DNA of 64,000 nt, from the NCBI RefSeq assembly GCF_030519655.1, contig NZ_JAUMIT010000004.1:62001-126000 (forward strand), given 5' to 3'. Of the stretch, positions 7,770 through 15,615 are shown piece by piece. This DNA comes from Wenyingzhuangia gilva (lineage in GTDB: Bacteria > Bacteroidota > Bacteroidia > Flavobacteriales > Flavobacteriaceae). The notes below the pieces were generated by a model, which saw only the letters and a program-made list of their open reading frames with translations, was not told the DNA's origin and ran no database searches. The number at the start of each line of letters is the position of its first letter. Position 1 is the first letter of the stretch. The position numbers and the translations under genes are program-made.

Positions 7770-8414
7770 CTATGAATACTCCAAAGAGTCTTTCACTTGT
7801 GTAATATTTAGTGGTAGGCAAGAAGAATTTGGAATAAATCCTTCTATTTCATCTATGCTTATATCATCAGATAACCATAAATTTTTATCATTACTATTTA
7901 TAATAGTGGGCATATATTTGGTCAAGTTTTGATACTTTTTTATTGCTTCATTTTGTGGGGTAAGCAATAATGTAAAAGTTAAAAAACCATCATTTAATTT
8001 GTTGTAATAACCTGCTAAATAAAAAGGTTGATTTTCTTTAACAGAAACGAAGTATTGATGTGTTTTACCATTTTTTAAATAAGTAGTAAAAAAACCTGTG
8101 ACTAAAATTAAACAACGATTGATGTTTTTAATTTTATTAATAAATTCACTGTTTTTTAGTTCATCACTTTTAATGGTTAAAGTATCTACCAAATTTTGAA
8201 ACTCTAGCCAATCTTCGTTATAATTTTCAGGTAATAATCCCCATATGGCAAAAGATATTTCATGTTGATTTTCTTGCGTAATAATGGGAACTATGGTTTC
8301 TTCTTTTCCAGTAATCATATAAGATTCTTTATATAGCTCTGGATGCTTTAATGGAATTCCTGTGAACTCTATTAAGGCATTTTTTGTGGCCATATTTGAA
8401 ATTTTAAATTTCAT
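7770..8414 (-). CDS. SRAP (YedK/HMCES) family protein lacking the catalytic residues
   Basis: 214 residues. Blocks AIWGLLPENY, RCLILVTGFFTTY, PFYLAGYYNKL and TLLLTPQN...KYMPTIIN align in order with SRAP blocks WGLIP, RCLVPADGFYEW, AFAGLW and TT-AN...H-RMPVIL. The MCGR N-terminus with nucleophile Cys2 is absent, the Asn of NARAET is replaced, YEW has become TTY, and the His before MP is Tyr. All four residues that make or resolve the abasic-site crosslink in YedK/HMCES are therefore missing. It may bind DNA without reacting or have a new role. It sits 39 nt after dps. Confidence 0.7.
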   Translation of the reverse strand: MKFKISNMATKNALIEFTGIPLKHPELYKESYMITGKEETIVPIITQENQHEISFAIWGLLPENYNEDWLEFQNLVDTLTIKSDELKNSEFINKIKNINRCLILVTGFFTTYLKNGKTHQYFVSVKENQPFYLAGYYNKLNDGFLTFTLLLTPQNEAIKKYQNLTKYMPTIINSNDKNLWLSDDISIDEIEGFIPNSSCLPLNITQVKDSLEYS

Positions 8415-8453
8415 AAAAATCTTGTTTTAATTTCTGTATTCCTTGTTTTTTAA

Positions 8454-8948
8454 CTAGGCAGTTTCTACTTCTTTTTTGGTACTTTTTTTAGACCAAGCAT
8501 TTAACATCCAACTTGTTTTTTCAAGCTCTCTAATGTATGCACCAATCAAATCAATAGTTCCTTCATCTTCTGCATTTTCACAAACTTTAATGATGTGAGA
8601 CATTTTGGTGATTAAAATTCCGTGGTCAGATAATAAGGTTTCTACCATTTCAATATCTTCTAACAAAGTATCAGATTCTTCAATTTTAGACATTTCTAAA
8701 TAATCACTGTATTTACTTACAGGGTGATGTCTTAAGGTTAAAATACGTTCTGCAATTTCATCAATTTTGGTTCTTGCATCAGTGTACATTTCTTCAAACT
8801 TTTCATGTAAGTCAAAAAAGTTTCGACCTTCTACGTTCCAATGAAAATTTCTTAGTTTTTGATAATAAATATGATATTCGGCCAATAAGCCATTTAACTC
8901 ACTTACTACAGGTAGTAATTTTTCGTTATTTTGATTTAAATAATTCAT
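8454..8948 (-). CDS. dps: Dps ferritin-like DNA-protection protein
   Basis: 164 residues. FHWNVEGRNFFDLHEKFEE and the following helix place the intersubunit ferroxidase ligands at H36, H48, D63 and E67, the spacing of Listeria and Escherichia Dps. The protein oxidises Fe(II) with peroxide, stores iron as a dodecamer and protects DNA in starvation. It is first in a five-gene run (dps, SRAP-like, ytxH, holin-like, small ORF) that ends at the hairpin at 6794-6818. Expression probably starts at the stress promoter 9012-9067, giving a leader of about 57 nt. Confidence 0.95.
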   Translation of the reverse strand: MNYLNQNNEKLLPVVSELNGLLAEYHIYYQKLRNFHWNVEGRNFFDLHEKFEEMYTDARTKIDEIAERILTLRHHPVSKYSDYLEMSKIEESDTLLEDIEMVETLLSDHGILITKMSHIIKVCENAEDEGTIDLIGAYIRELEKTSWMLNAWSKKSTKKEVETA

Positions 8949-9011
8949 TTTAAAAATGTTTTTTTGAGTTCATAAATAGGTTGTTAATAAGTACCTAACA
9001 ACTGTGTATTA

Positions 9012-9067
9012 CAAAGGTAATGTAGATGTGTTTTGAAGCTTAGCTCATATAATTTACATATGAACTC
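9012..9067 (-). promoter_or_regulatory. dps promoter with 25-bp stress element
   Basis: Minus strand: perfect -7 box TACCTTTG (9019-9012), 23-nt spacer, then the element at 9067-9043 that begins GAGTTCATAT and ends TATATGAGC. The element contains an inverted repeat TCATAT-N7-ATATGA. 22 of 25 bases are shared with the mscS copy, and the distance to the -7 box is identical. No -33 TTG is seen at 17-23 nt. Confidence 0.7.
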
Positions 9068-9081
9068 TTATGCTATAAAGA

Positions 9082-9996
9082 TTAAGAATCTTCGTTGTTA
9101 GATGAGTTAACGGTAAAGTTTTTGGGCATGTCCAAAGTTCTAATTGGGAACGGAATATTAATATTGTTCGCTTTATAAGCTTCTTTAATTAACATAATAC
9201 ATTCACTTTTGGCTTTGGCAACTTCTAAGGCAGAAGTAGAATTGATCCAAAACCTTAGTTCGTAATCAATAGAACTATCTCCAAACTCTCTCCATAAAAA
9301 CAAGACTTCTTTTTGATTGGTTACCACATCAAAATTTTTTACAACTGTATCAATAGTTAAATCTTTTACCTTTCTTAAATCCGATTCATAACCAACGCCA
9401 CATTCTAAAATTACTCTAGATTGTGCTGTAGAAGAAAAGTTTTTTATAGGATGTTCTACCACTAATTTGTTTGGAATGTAAACCAAATTGTTGTCAATTT
9501 GTTTAAGGGTAATGGCTCTTAAATCAATATCAATCACTTCCCCTTCATAATCATTGGTTTGAATCCAATCTCCAAATTTTACTTGTTTGATGTAGGACAA
9601 TACAATTCCAGAGTATGTATTAGATAATACTCCTTGTAAAGCCAAACCAACAGCCAAACCAGCAACCCCAACACCGGCTAAAATGGTGTTTAAAACTTTG
9701 TTAAGATTAAGGATTCCTAATATTAGGAAAAGACCAAATAGAATAACTACAATGGCGATGAACTTAGAAATTAAGCTCTTCATTGAATGTTGTAGCTTGG
9801 TTTTGTGTAAGAGTTTTAAACTGAATCTGCTAATGTATTTAGAAGCGATGATCACAATAAAAAAAACTACAATAGCAATTACCACATTGGGTAAGTTTAC
9901 CACAATAATATCTAACCAAGAAATGATTTTTTCGGTCATTTTATCCCAAGCATCATTAGCTCTATTGGTAATCAATTCTGTAATGTTTGGAGCCAT
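9082..9996 (-). CDS. Small-conductance mechanosensitive channel, MscS family
   Basis: 304 residues. Membrane helices lie near 30-55, 70-95 and 98-125. The pore helix is the glycine/alanine-rich GVGVAGLAVGLALQGVLSN, followed by the beta-domain marker FGDWIQTNDYEGEVIDIDLRAI... (about 150-170) and a C-terminal alpha/beta cage. It opens under hypo-osmotic shock to release solutes. Its own stress-type promoter is at 10022-10077; dps follows after 133 nt with a second copy of the same element. Confidence 0.92.
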   Translation of the reverse strand: MAPNITELITNRANDAWDKMTEKIISWLDIIVVNLPNVVIAIVVFFIVIIASKYISRFSLKLLHKTKLQHSMKSLISKFIAIVVILFGLFLILGILNLNKVLNTILAGVGVAGLAVGLALQGVLSNTYSGIVLSYIKQVKFGDWIQTNDYEGEVIDIDLRAITLKQIDNNLVYIPNKLVVEHPIKNFSSTAQSRVILECGVGYESDLRKVKDLTIDTVVKNFDVVTNQKEVLFLWREFGDSSIDYELRFWINSTSALEVAKAKSECIMLIKEAYKANNINIPFPIRTLDMPKNFTVNSSNNEDS

Positions 9997-10021
9997 TTTG
10001 TAGTTTTTAAGTTTGTTTCCA

Positions 10022-10077
10022 CAAAACTAAAGTATCATTACAGTTTGTCTTGGCTCATATAATTTTGATGTGAACTC
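10022..10077 (-). promoter_or_regulatory. mscS promoter with 25-bp stress element
   Basis: Minus strand: -7 box TAGTTTTG (10029-10022), 23-nt spacer, element at 10077-10053 starting GAGTTCACAT and ending TATATGAGC. The spacer differs from that of dps, so only the element and the -7 box are conserved rather than a duplicated block of DNA. The mscS ATG follows about 26 nt after the -7 box. Confidence 0.7.
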
Positions 10078-10104
10078 ATTTACTATTCATAAATAATTAA
10101 CAAT

Positions 10105-10869
10105 TTAAAAACCTTCAAAAACCCCCAAGCCGAATAAAGCAAAGTCATATTTAACAGGATCTTTCTTATCTAGCTTTCTTAGGTTGATGTCTAACTCTAA
10201 CAAGGCTTTGGCATCATTTTGTTTTCGAGTAATCAAACCTAGTTTTCTGCCAACATTTCCGGTGTGTACATCTAATGGACATGATAAATATGATGGAGAA
10301 ATATTTTTCCAAACACCTAAATCTACACCTAATTTGTCTTGCCTTACCATCCAACGTAAAAACATATTAATGCGCTTGGCAGCAGAACCTTTAAAAGGAT
10401 CGGAAACATGTTTGGTTGTTCTGGCAGGGTGTGGAATTTCAAAAAACACTTTTTTAAACTCGTGTATGGCTGGTTGTAAAGAGTTGTTAGAAATATTATT
10501 CGCAAAAATTTGTTCCAATCCACCGTGATTTGTGTATATGTTTTTTAAAGATTTTATAAAAAACTGTAAATCAATTCCGTTAAAGGTTCGGTGCTTAAAA
10601 TCCGTTAATTTTTCTAAATTTTCTTCGGTGTGATGCATCACAAAATCAAAAGGAGTATTGCCAAGTAAATCCATCATTAATAAACAGTTTTTAATAATCA
10701 TGGGGCGTTTTCCCCAAGAAATAGTAGCAGCCAAAAAACCTGCAATTTCTATATCTTCTTTTTTAGTAAATAAATGTGGTATTTGTACTGGATCACTATC
10801 AATAAAATTTCTGTTGTTATATTGTTGTGCTTTTTTGTCTAGAAATTCTTTTAATTCGGTTTGGGTCAT
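10105..10869 (-). CDS. TIGR02757 family protein (DUF2400)
   Basis: 254 residues. DSDPVQIPHLFTKKEDIEIAGFLAATISWGKR and the downstream CPLDVHTGNVGRKLGLI and ALFGLGV blocks are typical of the TIGR02757/DUF2400 family, which shares a helix-hairpin-helix-like helical fold with base-excision glycosylases. No enzyme activity is established for the family. It is a single gene with its own promoter at 10892-10919. Confidence 0.85.
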   Translation of the reverse strand: MTQTELKEFLDKKAQQYNNRNFIDSDPVQIPHLFTKKEDIEIAGFLAATISWGKRPMIIKNCLLMMDLLGNTPFDFVMHHTEENLEKLTDFKHRTFNGIDLQFFIKSLKNIYTNHGGLEQIFANNISNNSLQPAIHEFKKVFFEIPHPARTTKHVSDPFKGSAAKRINMFLRWMVRQDKLGVDLGVWKNISPSYLSCPLDVHTGNVGRKLGLITRKQNDAKALLELDINLRKLDKKDPVKYDFALFGLGVFEGF

Positions 10870-10891
10870 GTCTTAAATATATAAAGCATAC

Positions 10892-10919
10892 TAAAAGTAC
10901 AAATTTGCTCTAAGCCCAA
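10892..10919 (-). promoter_or_regulatory. Promoter of the TIGR02757 gene
   Basis: Minus strand TTG (10919-10917), 17 nt, TACTTTTA (10899-10892). This fits the Bacteroidota consensus TTG-N17-23-TAnnTTTG except for the last base. The predicted start is near 10885, about 16 nt before the ATG. Confidence 0.5.
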
Positions 10920-11166
10920 CCTTTTAAATTCAATATTCATCAACTTTTAAAACTATTTACTTTTTATTTTTTGAGTTTGTAAACCTTTATAACCAATATA
11001 AATAAGTGTGTAAATAAGTGTTAACACCGTAAATCCCTTAAACATAAGGGTTCATGAAAAAAAAGGTAGGTCAGGGTAAACTTTTCTTAACAAACTTTAC
11101 ATAGAACTAACAAAAATAGCAGGTTTTCTTAAAGCTTAGCTTACATACTTTATTAAGATCCACCGT

Positions 11167-11174
11167 TATGTTTG
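11167..11174 (+). promoter_or_regulatory. -7 box for the DUF839 lipoprotein operon
   Basis: TATGTTTG matches TAnnTTTG exactly, with the start expected near 11181. Its ATG-containing core is the upstream in-frame ATG at 11168, which would then be untranscribed. This supports translation from 11207. Confidence 0.5.
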
Positions 11175-11206
11175 TCACATCAAAAAACAAAACAAATTTA
11201 TTTAAA

Positions 11207-12730
11207 ATGAAAAAATTATTAAGATTATCATCATTAGCTTTAGTTGCTGCAGTGGCAATTTCTTGTGGAGAAGATGGTTTAGACGGAATGAATGGAGTTG
11301 ATGGAGCAAATGGAAAAGATGGAAAGGACGGTCAAGATTATACACCTCCTACTACAGAGACTATGTTTGAGAACAAATCAAATTTATACCCATTGGTTAA
11401 AATGCACTCAGACTTTAGTGGTGTAGAAGCTTATTCTTTGTTAAGTTCTTCAGACAAATTATCTAACGGATTTCAATTGTTAGGTGCTCAAGACGGAGCA
11501 GGTTTATTAAATGATCCAAATAGTGATGGGTATTTATATCTTTCAAATGCAGAAGATGATTATGCAGTATCTCGTATTTATTTTGACAAAAACATGAATC
11601 CAATCAAAGGAGATTGGTTGTTAAACGGAGAGGTTGCAGATAGAGCACGTCAATGTTCTGCAACTATGTGGGAAGCTGCCATTCATGGAGGAGATAAAGA
11701 TTTATTTTTATCGGCATCAGAAAGCATTTCTTATGACGTAAAAGGAATAGATCCTTATATAGAAACACCTACACCAACAGCAGATTTTGGATTAGACGCT
11801 TTAGGAGAATTCTCATGGGAAAATGCAGTGCCTTTACCAAAAGATGCTTTTTCTGGAAAAACGGTGATTATTGGAGGTGACGATGATTCTAGTGGTTCTG
11901 AAGGACAAGTAACTATGTACTTGTCAGAAAATGGAGATGCTGATTTAGAAAATGGAAAAATTTATGTGTTAAGATTAAAGCAAATTTCTGATGGAGCAGG
12001 AGGAGTTCAAGCGGTAACTCCTGGAAATATTTATAACGAAAGTAACTTAGATTTTCAAAAAACTTACGATGTAGAATTTGTAGAAATTGTAGATGGTAAG
12101 GATATGACTAAAGATGAAATGGAAACAGCTTGTATTGCTGTACAAGCTTCTGCTTTTATGAGAGTAGAGGATGTAGATTATCAAAAAGGTTCTGACGCAA
12201 ATGGTAGAAATGTGTTTTTTGCAGTAACAGGTCGTGGACCAGGTAAAGGTACCTATAATGACTGGGGAACAGTATATAATCTAAAATTAAATGAAAACAA
12301 TCCTTTAGAAGGAACATTAACTCAAATAGTTAGTGGAAATACGGATTCAAACAATGCGGATGGAAATGTAGCTAGTTTACAAAGTCCTGACAATATTTGT
12401 GTCACAGAAAACTACGTATATTATCAAGAAGATCCTAATGCTTTTTCTAGAGGACATGCAGCTTACATTTATCAATCTGATTTAGAAGGTAACAATAGTA
12501 AGGTTGTTTTGGAGTTGATAGTAGAGCAAAATTTAGCTGAGAATGGAACTACTGGGTTAAGTGGAGAATTTGGAGCTTTAACAGATGTTTCGGATAAAGT
12601 AGGAGAGCCAGATACTTTTATGTTAAACTTACAGCCACACTACTGGAAAAGTGCAGATTTTGTAAAAGGAGCTGCCTTTCAACACAATCAAGGTGGTCAA
12701 ATTGTATTGTTAAAAGGATTGCCTAGATAA
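11207..12730 (+). CDS. Secreted lipoprotein, DUF839/PhoX-like beta-propeller
   Basis: 507 residues from ATG 11207 (MKKLLRLSS), chosen because the ATG at 11168 lies in the -7 box. The signal peptide ends AISC (Cys20). Residues about 20-44 are a collagen-like run of Gly-X-Asp triplets that probably acts as a stalk. The body has GYLYLSNAEDD, VFFAVTGRGPGKG...WGTVYNLKL and LQSPDNICVTENYVYYQED, which resemble the DUF839/PhoX propeller family (Fe/Ca-dependent phosphatases). I cannot confirm the metal ligands, so phosphatase activity is only suggested. A peroxidase lipoprotein gene follows after a terminator-like hairpin. Confidence 0.6.
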   Translation: MKKLLRLSSLALVAAVAISCGEDGLDGMNGVDGANGKDGKDGQDYTPPTTETMFENKSNLYPLVKMHSDFSGVEAYSLLSSSDKLSNGFQLLGAQDGAGLLNDPNSDGYLYLSNAEDDYAVSRIYFDKNMNPIKGDWLLNGEVADRARQCSATMWEAAIHGGDKDLFLSASESISYDVKGIDPYIETPTPTADFGLDALGEFSWENAVPLPKDAFSGKTVIIGGDDDSSGSEGQVTMYLSENGDADLENGKIYVLRLKQISDGAGGVQAVTPGNIYNESNLDFQKTYDVEFVEIVDGKDMTKDEMETACIAVQASAFMRVEDVDYQKGSDANGRNVFFAVTGRGPGKGTYNDWGTVYNLKLNENNPLEGTLTQIVSGNTDSNNADGNVASLQSPDNICVTENYVYYQEDPNAFSRGHAAYIYQSDLEGNNSKVVLELIVEQNLAENGTTGLSGEFGALTDVSDKVGEPDTFMLNLQPHYWKSADFVKGAAFQHNQGGQIVLLKGLPR

Positions 12731-12753
12731 TTTTAGACCAAGCAAAATATAAT

Positions 12754-12790
12754 AAAAAAGGCCTCCATTATATCCATGGAGGCTTTTCCT
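12754..12790 (+). terminator. Hairpin between DUF839 and peroxidase genes
   Basis: GCCTCCAT (12761-12768) pairs with ATGGAGGC (12776-12783), flanked by A6 and a T4 tract. It may end the first transcript or act as a partial terminator before the next gene, which starts 23 nt later. Confidence 0.65.
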
Positions 12791-12812
12791 ATAATTTATA
12801 ATTAAATAAAAA

Positions 12813-14606
12813 ATGAATCAATATAAATATTGGCTGTTAGTAGTAATGGTTTTTCTTGTTTCTTGTAAAGAGAATCATGATAAACAAGAAAAGAAAGTGA
12901 ATTTTGAAAAAGCCCATAAATTTTATAGTGATCACATCAATCAATCTTTAGTGTACATAGATTCTTTAGCTATGTATTCTAATGATGATTCTATGGCAAA
13001 AGAAATTTTTAAAAAATTAAGAATTGAATTTAAAAAAGCAGAGCCTTTTGCGGCCTGTTTAAGCCCAGAAGTAGGACATCAGGCAAATGGACCAGCTTTA
13101 CCATTTTTCACGGATGATACACAAAGAGTACTAAGTCCTATTGGACTTCAAAAAATAGAAGAATCCATTTATGAAGGAGGCGTACCAGAAAATGTTTACC
13201 AAGAAGAAATAAAGTTAACCAAAGGGTTGTTATATGTTTTGAAAAAAGCAATCGATAAAAGAGAGCTAACTCCCCAACGTTTTTTTGTAGCAACACATCA
13301 GCAACTAATGAGAGTAGTAAGCTTGGCTATGGCTGGTTTTGATACACCAGTAAGTCAATTAAGCATACAAGAAACAGCAGTCTCTTTAAATAGTTTGTTA
13401 TATGTATATCAAAATTCAATTCAACAGTTAATTATTGATAAGAATAAAAAGTTAAATGATGAATTTGTTGTAAACGTCCGAGAAGCTGTAAAATATATTG
13501 CTAATCATCCTGATTTTATCACTTTTGATAGATTTACTTATACTAGAGATTATCTAAATCCAATTACCAGAAATTGGGTGGCTATAAGAAAAGCAAGTGA
13601 TTTGTGGGAACCATCTGAATACTATCCTTTTAATTTTGATGCTCCTACTTTTTTTGAGGAAGATTCTTTTAATAAAAAATATTTTGCAGAACCTAATAAC
13701 AGAACGCCATCAGAAGCACAAATAGCTTTAGGAGAAAAATTATTTTTTGATAAAAACTTATCAAAAAATAATGATATGTCTTGTGTTACTTGTCACGCTC
13801 CAAGCAAAGCTTATATAGATGGAATAAAAGTTAGTAAAGACAATCAAGGAGGTTTCCAGCTCAGGAACACACCAACGTTGATTAACTCAGCTTTTCAGAA
13901 AGCTTTTTTCTTAGATGGGCGTTCCACTACTTTAGAATCTCAAATAACAGGAGTCTTTATAAATAGCAAAGAGTTTGATGTAACTGTACATCAGTTTTCT
14001 ACCGATATTTTAAAAGATTCTAGTTATGTAAAAGATTTTAAAAAAGTATTTGGGAACGTACCTAGTAAAAACACAGATATTATTAAGGCTATTTCTTCTT
14101 ATGTAGCGACCTTAAATGGTTTTAGTTCTAAGTTTGATAAAAATATTAGGGGAGAAGAAAATACGTATACAGAGAGTGAAAAAAGAGGCTACAACTTATT
14201 TATGGGAAAAGCATTGTGCGCAACATGTCATTTTATGCCTTTGACTAATGGAACAGTTCCTCCCTTTTTTAATCAAACAGAAAAAGAGGTGATTGGAGTT
14301 CCTAAGACAAATAAAAACAAAGAATTAGATGATGATTTTGGTTTTTACACAATGTATAAAGAACCTATTCATAAAGGTATGTTTAAAACACCAACACTTA
14401 GGAATATTGAGTTAACAGCTCCTTATATGCACAACGGAGTCTACAATACTTTAGAAGAAGTAATGGATTTTTATAACAAAGGAGGGGGAGCTGGTTTAGG
14501 TTTTGATTTGCCACATCAAACCTTACCTTTTGATGAATTGAATTTATCGGAACAAGAAATTAAAGACATTATTGCTTTTATGAAAACGTTAACGGATGTT
14601 ATATAA
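12813..14606 (+). CDS. Di-haem cytochrome c peroxidase-family lipoprotein with helical N-domain
   Basis: 597 residues. The signal peptide ends LVSC (Cys18), so this is a lipoprotein. Residues about 25-280 form an all-helical domain with no haem site that I cannot assign; it may be imelysin-like in fold. The C-terminal half is a MauG/CcpA module with two c-type haem motifs, CVTCH (C324-H328) and CATCH (C469-H473), and the late block FKTPTLRNIELTAPYMHNGV. It probably reduces peroxide or oxidises a partner in the periplasm or at the surface. Pairing with the DUF839 lipoprotein upstream suggests a joint extracytoplasmic job. Confidence 0.8.
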   Translation: MNQYKYWLLVVMVFLVSCKENHDKQEKKVNFEKAHKFYSDHINQSLVYIDSLAMYSNDDSMAKEIFKKLRIEFKKAEPFAACLSPEVGHQANGPALPFFTDDTQRVLSPIGLQKIEESIYEGGVPENVYQEEIKLTKGLLYVLKKAIDKRELTPQRFFVATHQQLMRVVSLAMAGFDTPVSQLSIQETAVSLNSLLYVYQNSIQQLIIDKNKKLNDEFVVNVREAVKYIANHPDFITFDRFTYTRDYLNPITRNWVAIRKASDLWEPSEYYPFNFDAPTFFEEDSFNKKYFAEPNNRTPSEAQIALGEKLFFDKNLSKNNDMSCVTCHAPSKAYIDGIKVSKDNQGGFQLRNTPTLINSAFQKAFFLDGRSTTLESQITGVFINSKEFDVTVHQFSTDILKDSSYVKDFKKVFGNVPSKNTDIIKAISSYVATLNGFSSKFDKNIRGEENTYTESEKRGYNLFMGKALCATCHFMPLTNGTVPPFFNQTEKEVIGVPKTNKNKELDDDFGFYTMYKEPIHKGMFKTPTLRNIELTAPYMHNGVYNTLEEVMDFYNKGGGAGLGFDLPHQTLPFDELNLSEQEIKDIIAFMKTLTDVI

Positions 14607-14632
14607 AAAACTATTTTAAAATAAAAAACATG

Positions 14633-14666
14633 AAAAAGAATGGTTGGTAACAACTATTCTTTTTTG
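14633..14666 (+). terminator. Terminator after the peroxidase gene
   Basis: AAAAAGAATGGTTG, 4-nt loop, CAACTATTCTTTTTT: one G-U pair in an otherwise complete stem followed by a T tract. Confidence 0.75.
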
Positions 14667-14728
14667 TTTGAAAGAGGTTTTAAGCTGTTTTTTTTTTAAT
14701 TATATTTATAAATAAAAAAAAGCAAAAA

Positions 14729-15301
14729 ATGAAAGAAAAATCTATTATAACATTAATAGCCATTATGTGCTTCTTAAGCTCGGTAGCTCAAGACACTGAA
14801 AGTTTTAATAAATTATTATCTGAAAATCAATTGGTTTTTGAAAAGCCTGAAGGTTTTACAGAATGTGAAGTCGTTAAGAATCCAAATTTATTTTACAATT
14901 ATGCTATGAAACATAATCAAGATTCATTTGAGGTTAGATATAGTATTGTTCCATTGGACTCCATAAATAATAGAGTAGGAGATGCGATGTTTATTGCTAC
15001 TCTTGTTAATGTTTCTCAAGCAAAAGTTGAAAATTTGCCTAAGAACGGAGCTATACCTCCAAAAGACGTTAAAACTCAGTATGGAGCTGATTCTGCAAGA
15101 GTAACTGCAATTTTTGAAGCAAATTCAACATTTGCAAAAGATTATAAATATTGTATGATGGTATTTTTACATAAAGAGAATGCCGCGAATGTTTATATGT
15201 CATATCTTAGTAACGATAATAATCATGAAAATTATAAAAAAAATCTTATAAAAGTTTTACCAGCACTGAGATTTAAACAAGGTGTTATAGGATATAAATA
15301 A
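14729..15301 (+). CDS. Secreted hypothetical protein
   Basis: 190 residues with a cleavable signal peptide (CFLSSVAQ, cleavage near residue 20). The mature part has no recognised motif; LVFEKPEGFTECEVVKNPN and MMVFLHKENAANVYMSYLS suggest a compact alpha/beta fold like small periplasmic proteins of unknown function. It is flanked on both sides by terminators, so it is a single-gene unit. Confidence 0.6.
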   Translation: MKEKSIITLIAIMCFLSSVAQDTESFNKLLSENQLVFEKPEGFTECEVVKNPNLFYNYAMKHNQDSFEVRYSIVPLDSINNRVGDAMFIATLVNVSQAKVENLPKNGAIPPKDVKTQYGADSARVTAIFEANSTFAKDYKYCMMVFLHKENAANVYMSYLSNDNNHENYKKNLIKVLPALRFKQGVIGYK

Positions 15302-15307
15302 TAAAAG

Positions 15308-15335
15308 AACCTCCTCTATTTTAGGAGGTTTTTTT
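15308..15335. terminator. Bidirectional terminator at a convergent gene end
   Basis: AACCTCCT (15308-15315), 7-nt loop, AGGAGGTT (15323-15330), then T5. It overlaps the last codons and stop of the minus-strand membrane gene. Confidence 0.75.
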
Positions 15336-15614
15336 GTATAAATATGTAGCTAATAAAAATAATAGTATGCCTCCTAGAGTAGAAACCATCAAGTTGATAA
15401 TAAATGGAAATATGTTTATCTGATGATTCATCATAACATCAGTTGGAGTAAAACCCAACCTACCAAAAGTTTTCATCAATAAAATACTTCCAAAAACACC
15501 AATAATGGTATTTCCTGTAAAACCAAATTGCTTTTTGTTTGAGATATAAGCATATAGGTTTACGCTTATAATTCCAACAAGAATACTTAATAAAGAAATA
15601 GAAGTTTCAGTCAT
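15321..15614 (-). CDS. Small membrane protein downstream of cydB (GlsB/YeaQ-like)
   Basis: 97 residues from the ATG at 15612-15614; the longer start at 15641 would overlap cydB and is rejected. Three hydrophobic segments are present, with the glycine-rich stretch GFTGNTIIGVFGSILL in the style of GlsB/YeaQ/YmgE transglycosylase-associated proteins. The ATG is one base after the cydB stop, so it is translationally coupled. It is too large to be CydX; a link to the oxidase is contextual. Confidence 0.6.
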   Translation of the reverse strand: MTETSISLLSILVGIISVNLYAYISNKKQFGFTGNTIIGVFGSILLMKTFGRLGFTPTDVMMNHQINIFPFIINLMVSTLGGILLFLLATYLYKKTS

Positions 15615-15615
15615 A

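Larger units (their letters stand above)
10870..11206. other. 337-nt divergent intergenic region with repeats and promoters
   Basis: Besides the minus promoter at 10892-10919 it holds a direct repeat TAAATAAGTGT (10999-11009 and 11011-11021, 12-bp period), a small inverted repeat CCCTTA-N4-TAAGGG (11035-11050), two TAACAAA words 20 bp apart near 11088-11115, and the plus-strand -7 box at 11167. No ORF or RNA gene is seen. The repeats are candidate regulator sites for the lipoprotein genes downstream. Confidence 0.4.

Noticed and set aside
8964-8990. GAGTTCATA on the plus strand between dps and its promoter, as a further stress element
   Set aside because: Only nine of 25 bases match and there is no -7 box on the plus strand facing a gene.
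11048-11072. GGGTTCAT stretch as a fifth stress element
   Set aside because: About 12 of 25 bases match and no TAnnTTT box lies 23 nt downstream.
11168-11206. ATG at 11168 as start of the DUF839 lipoprotein
   Set aside because: It lies in the -7 box and would precede a normal signal peptide that starts at 11207.
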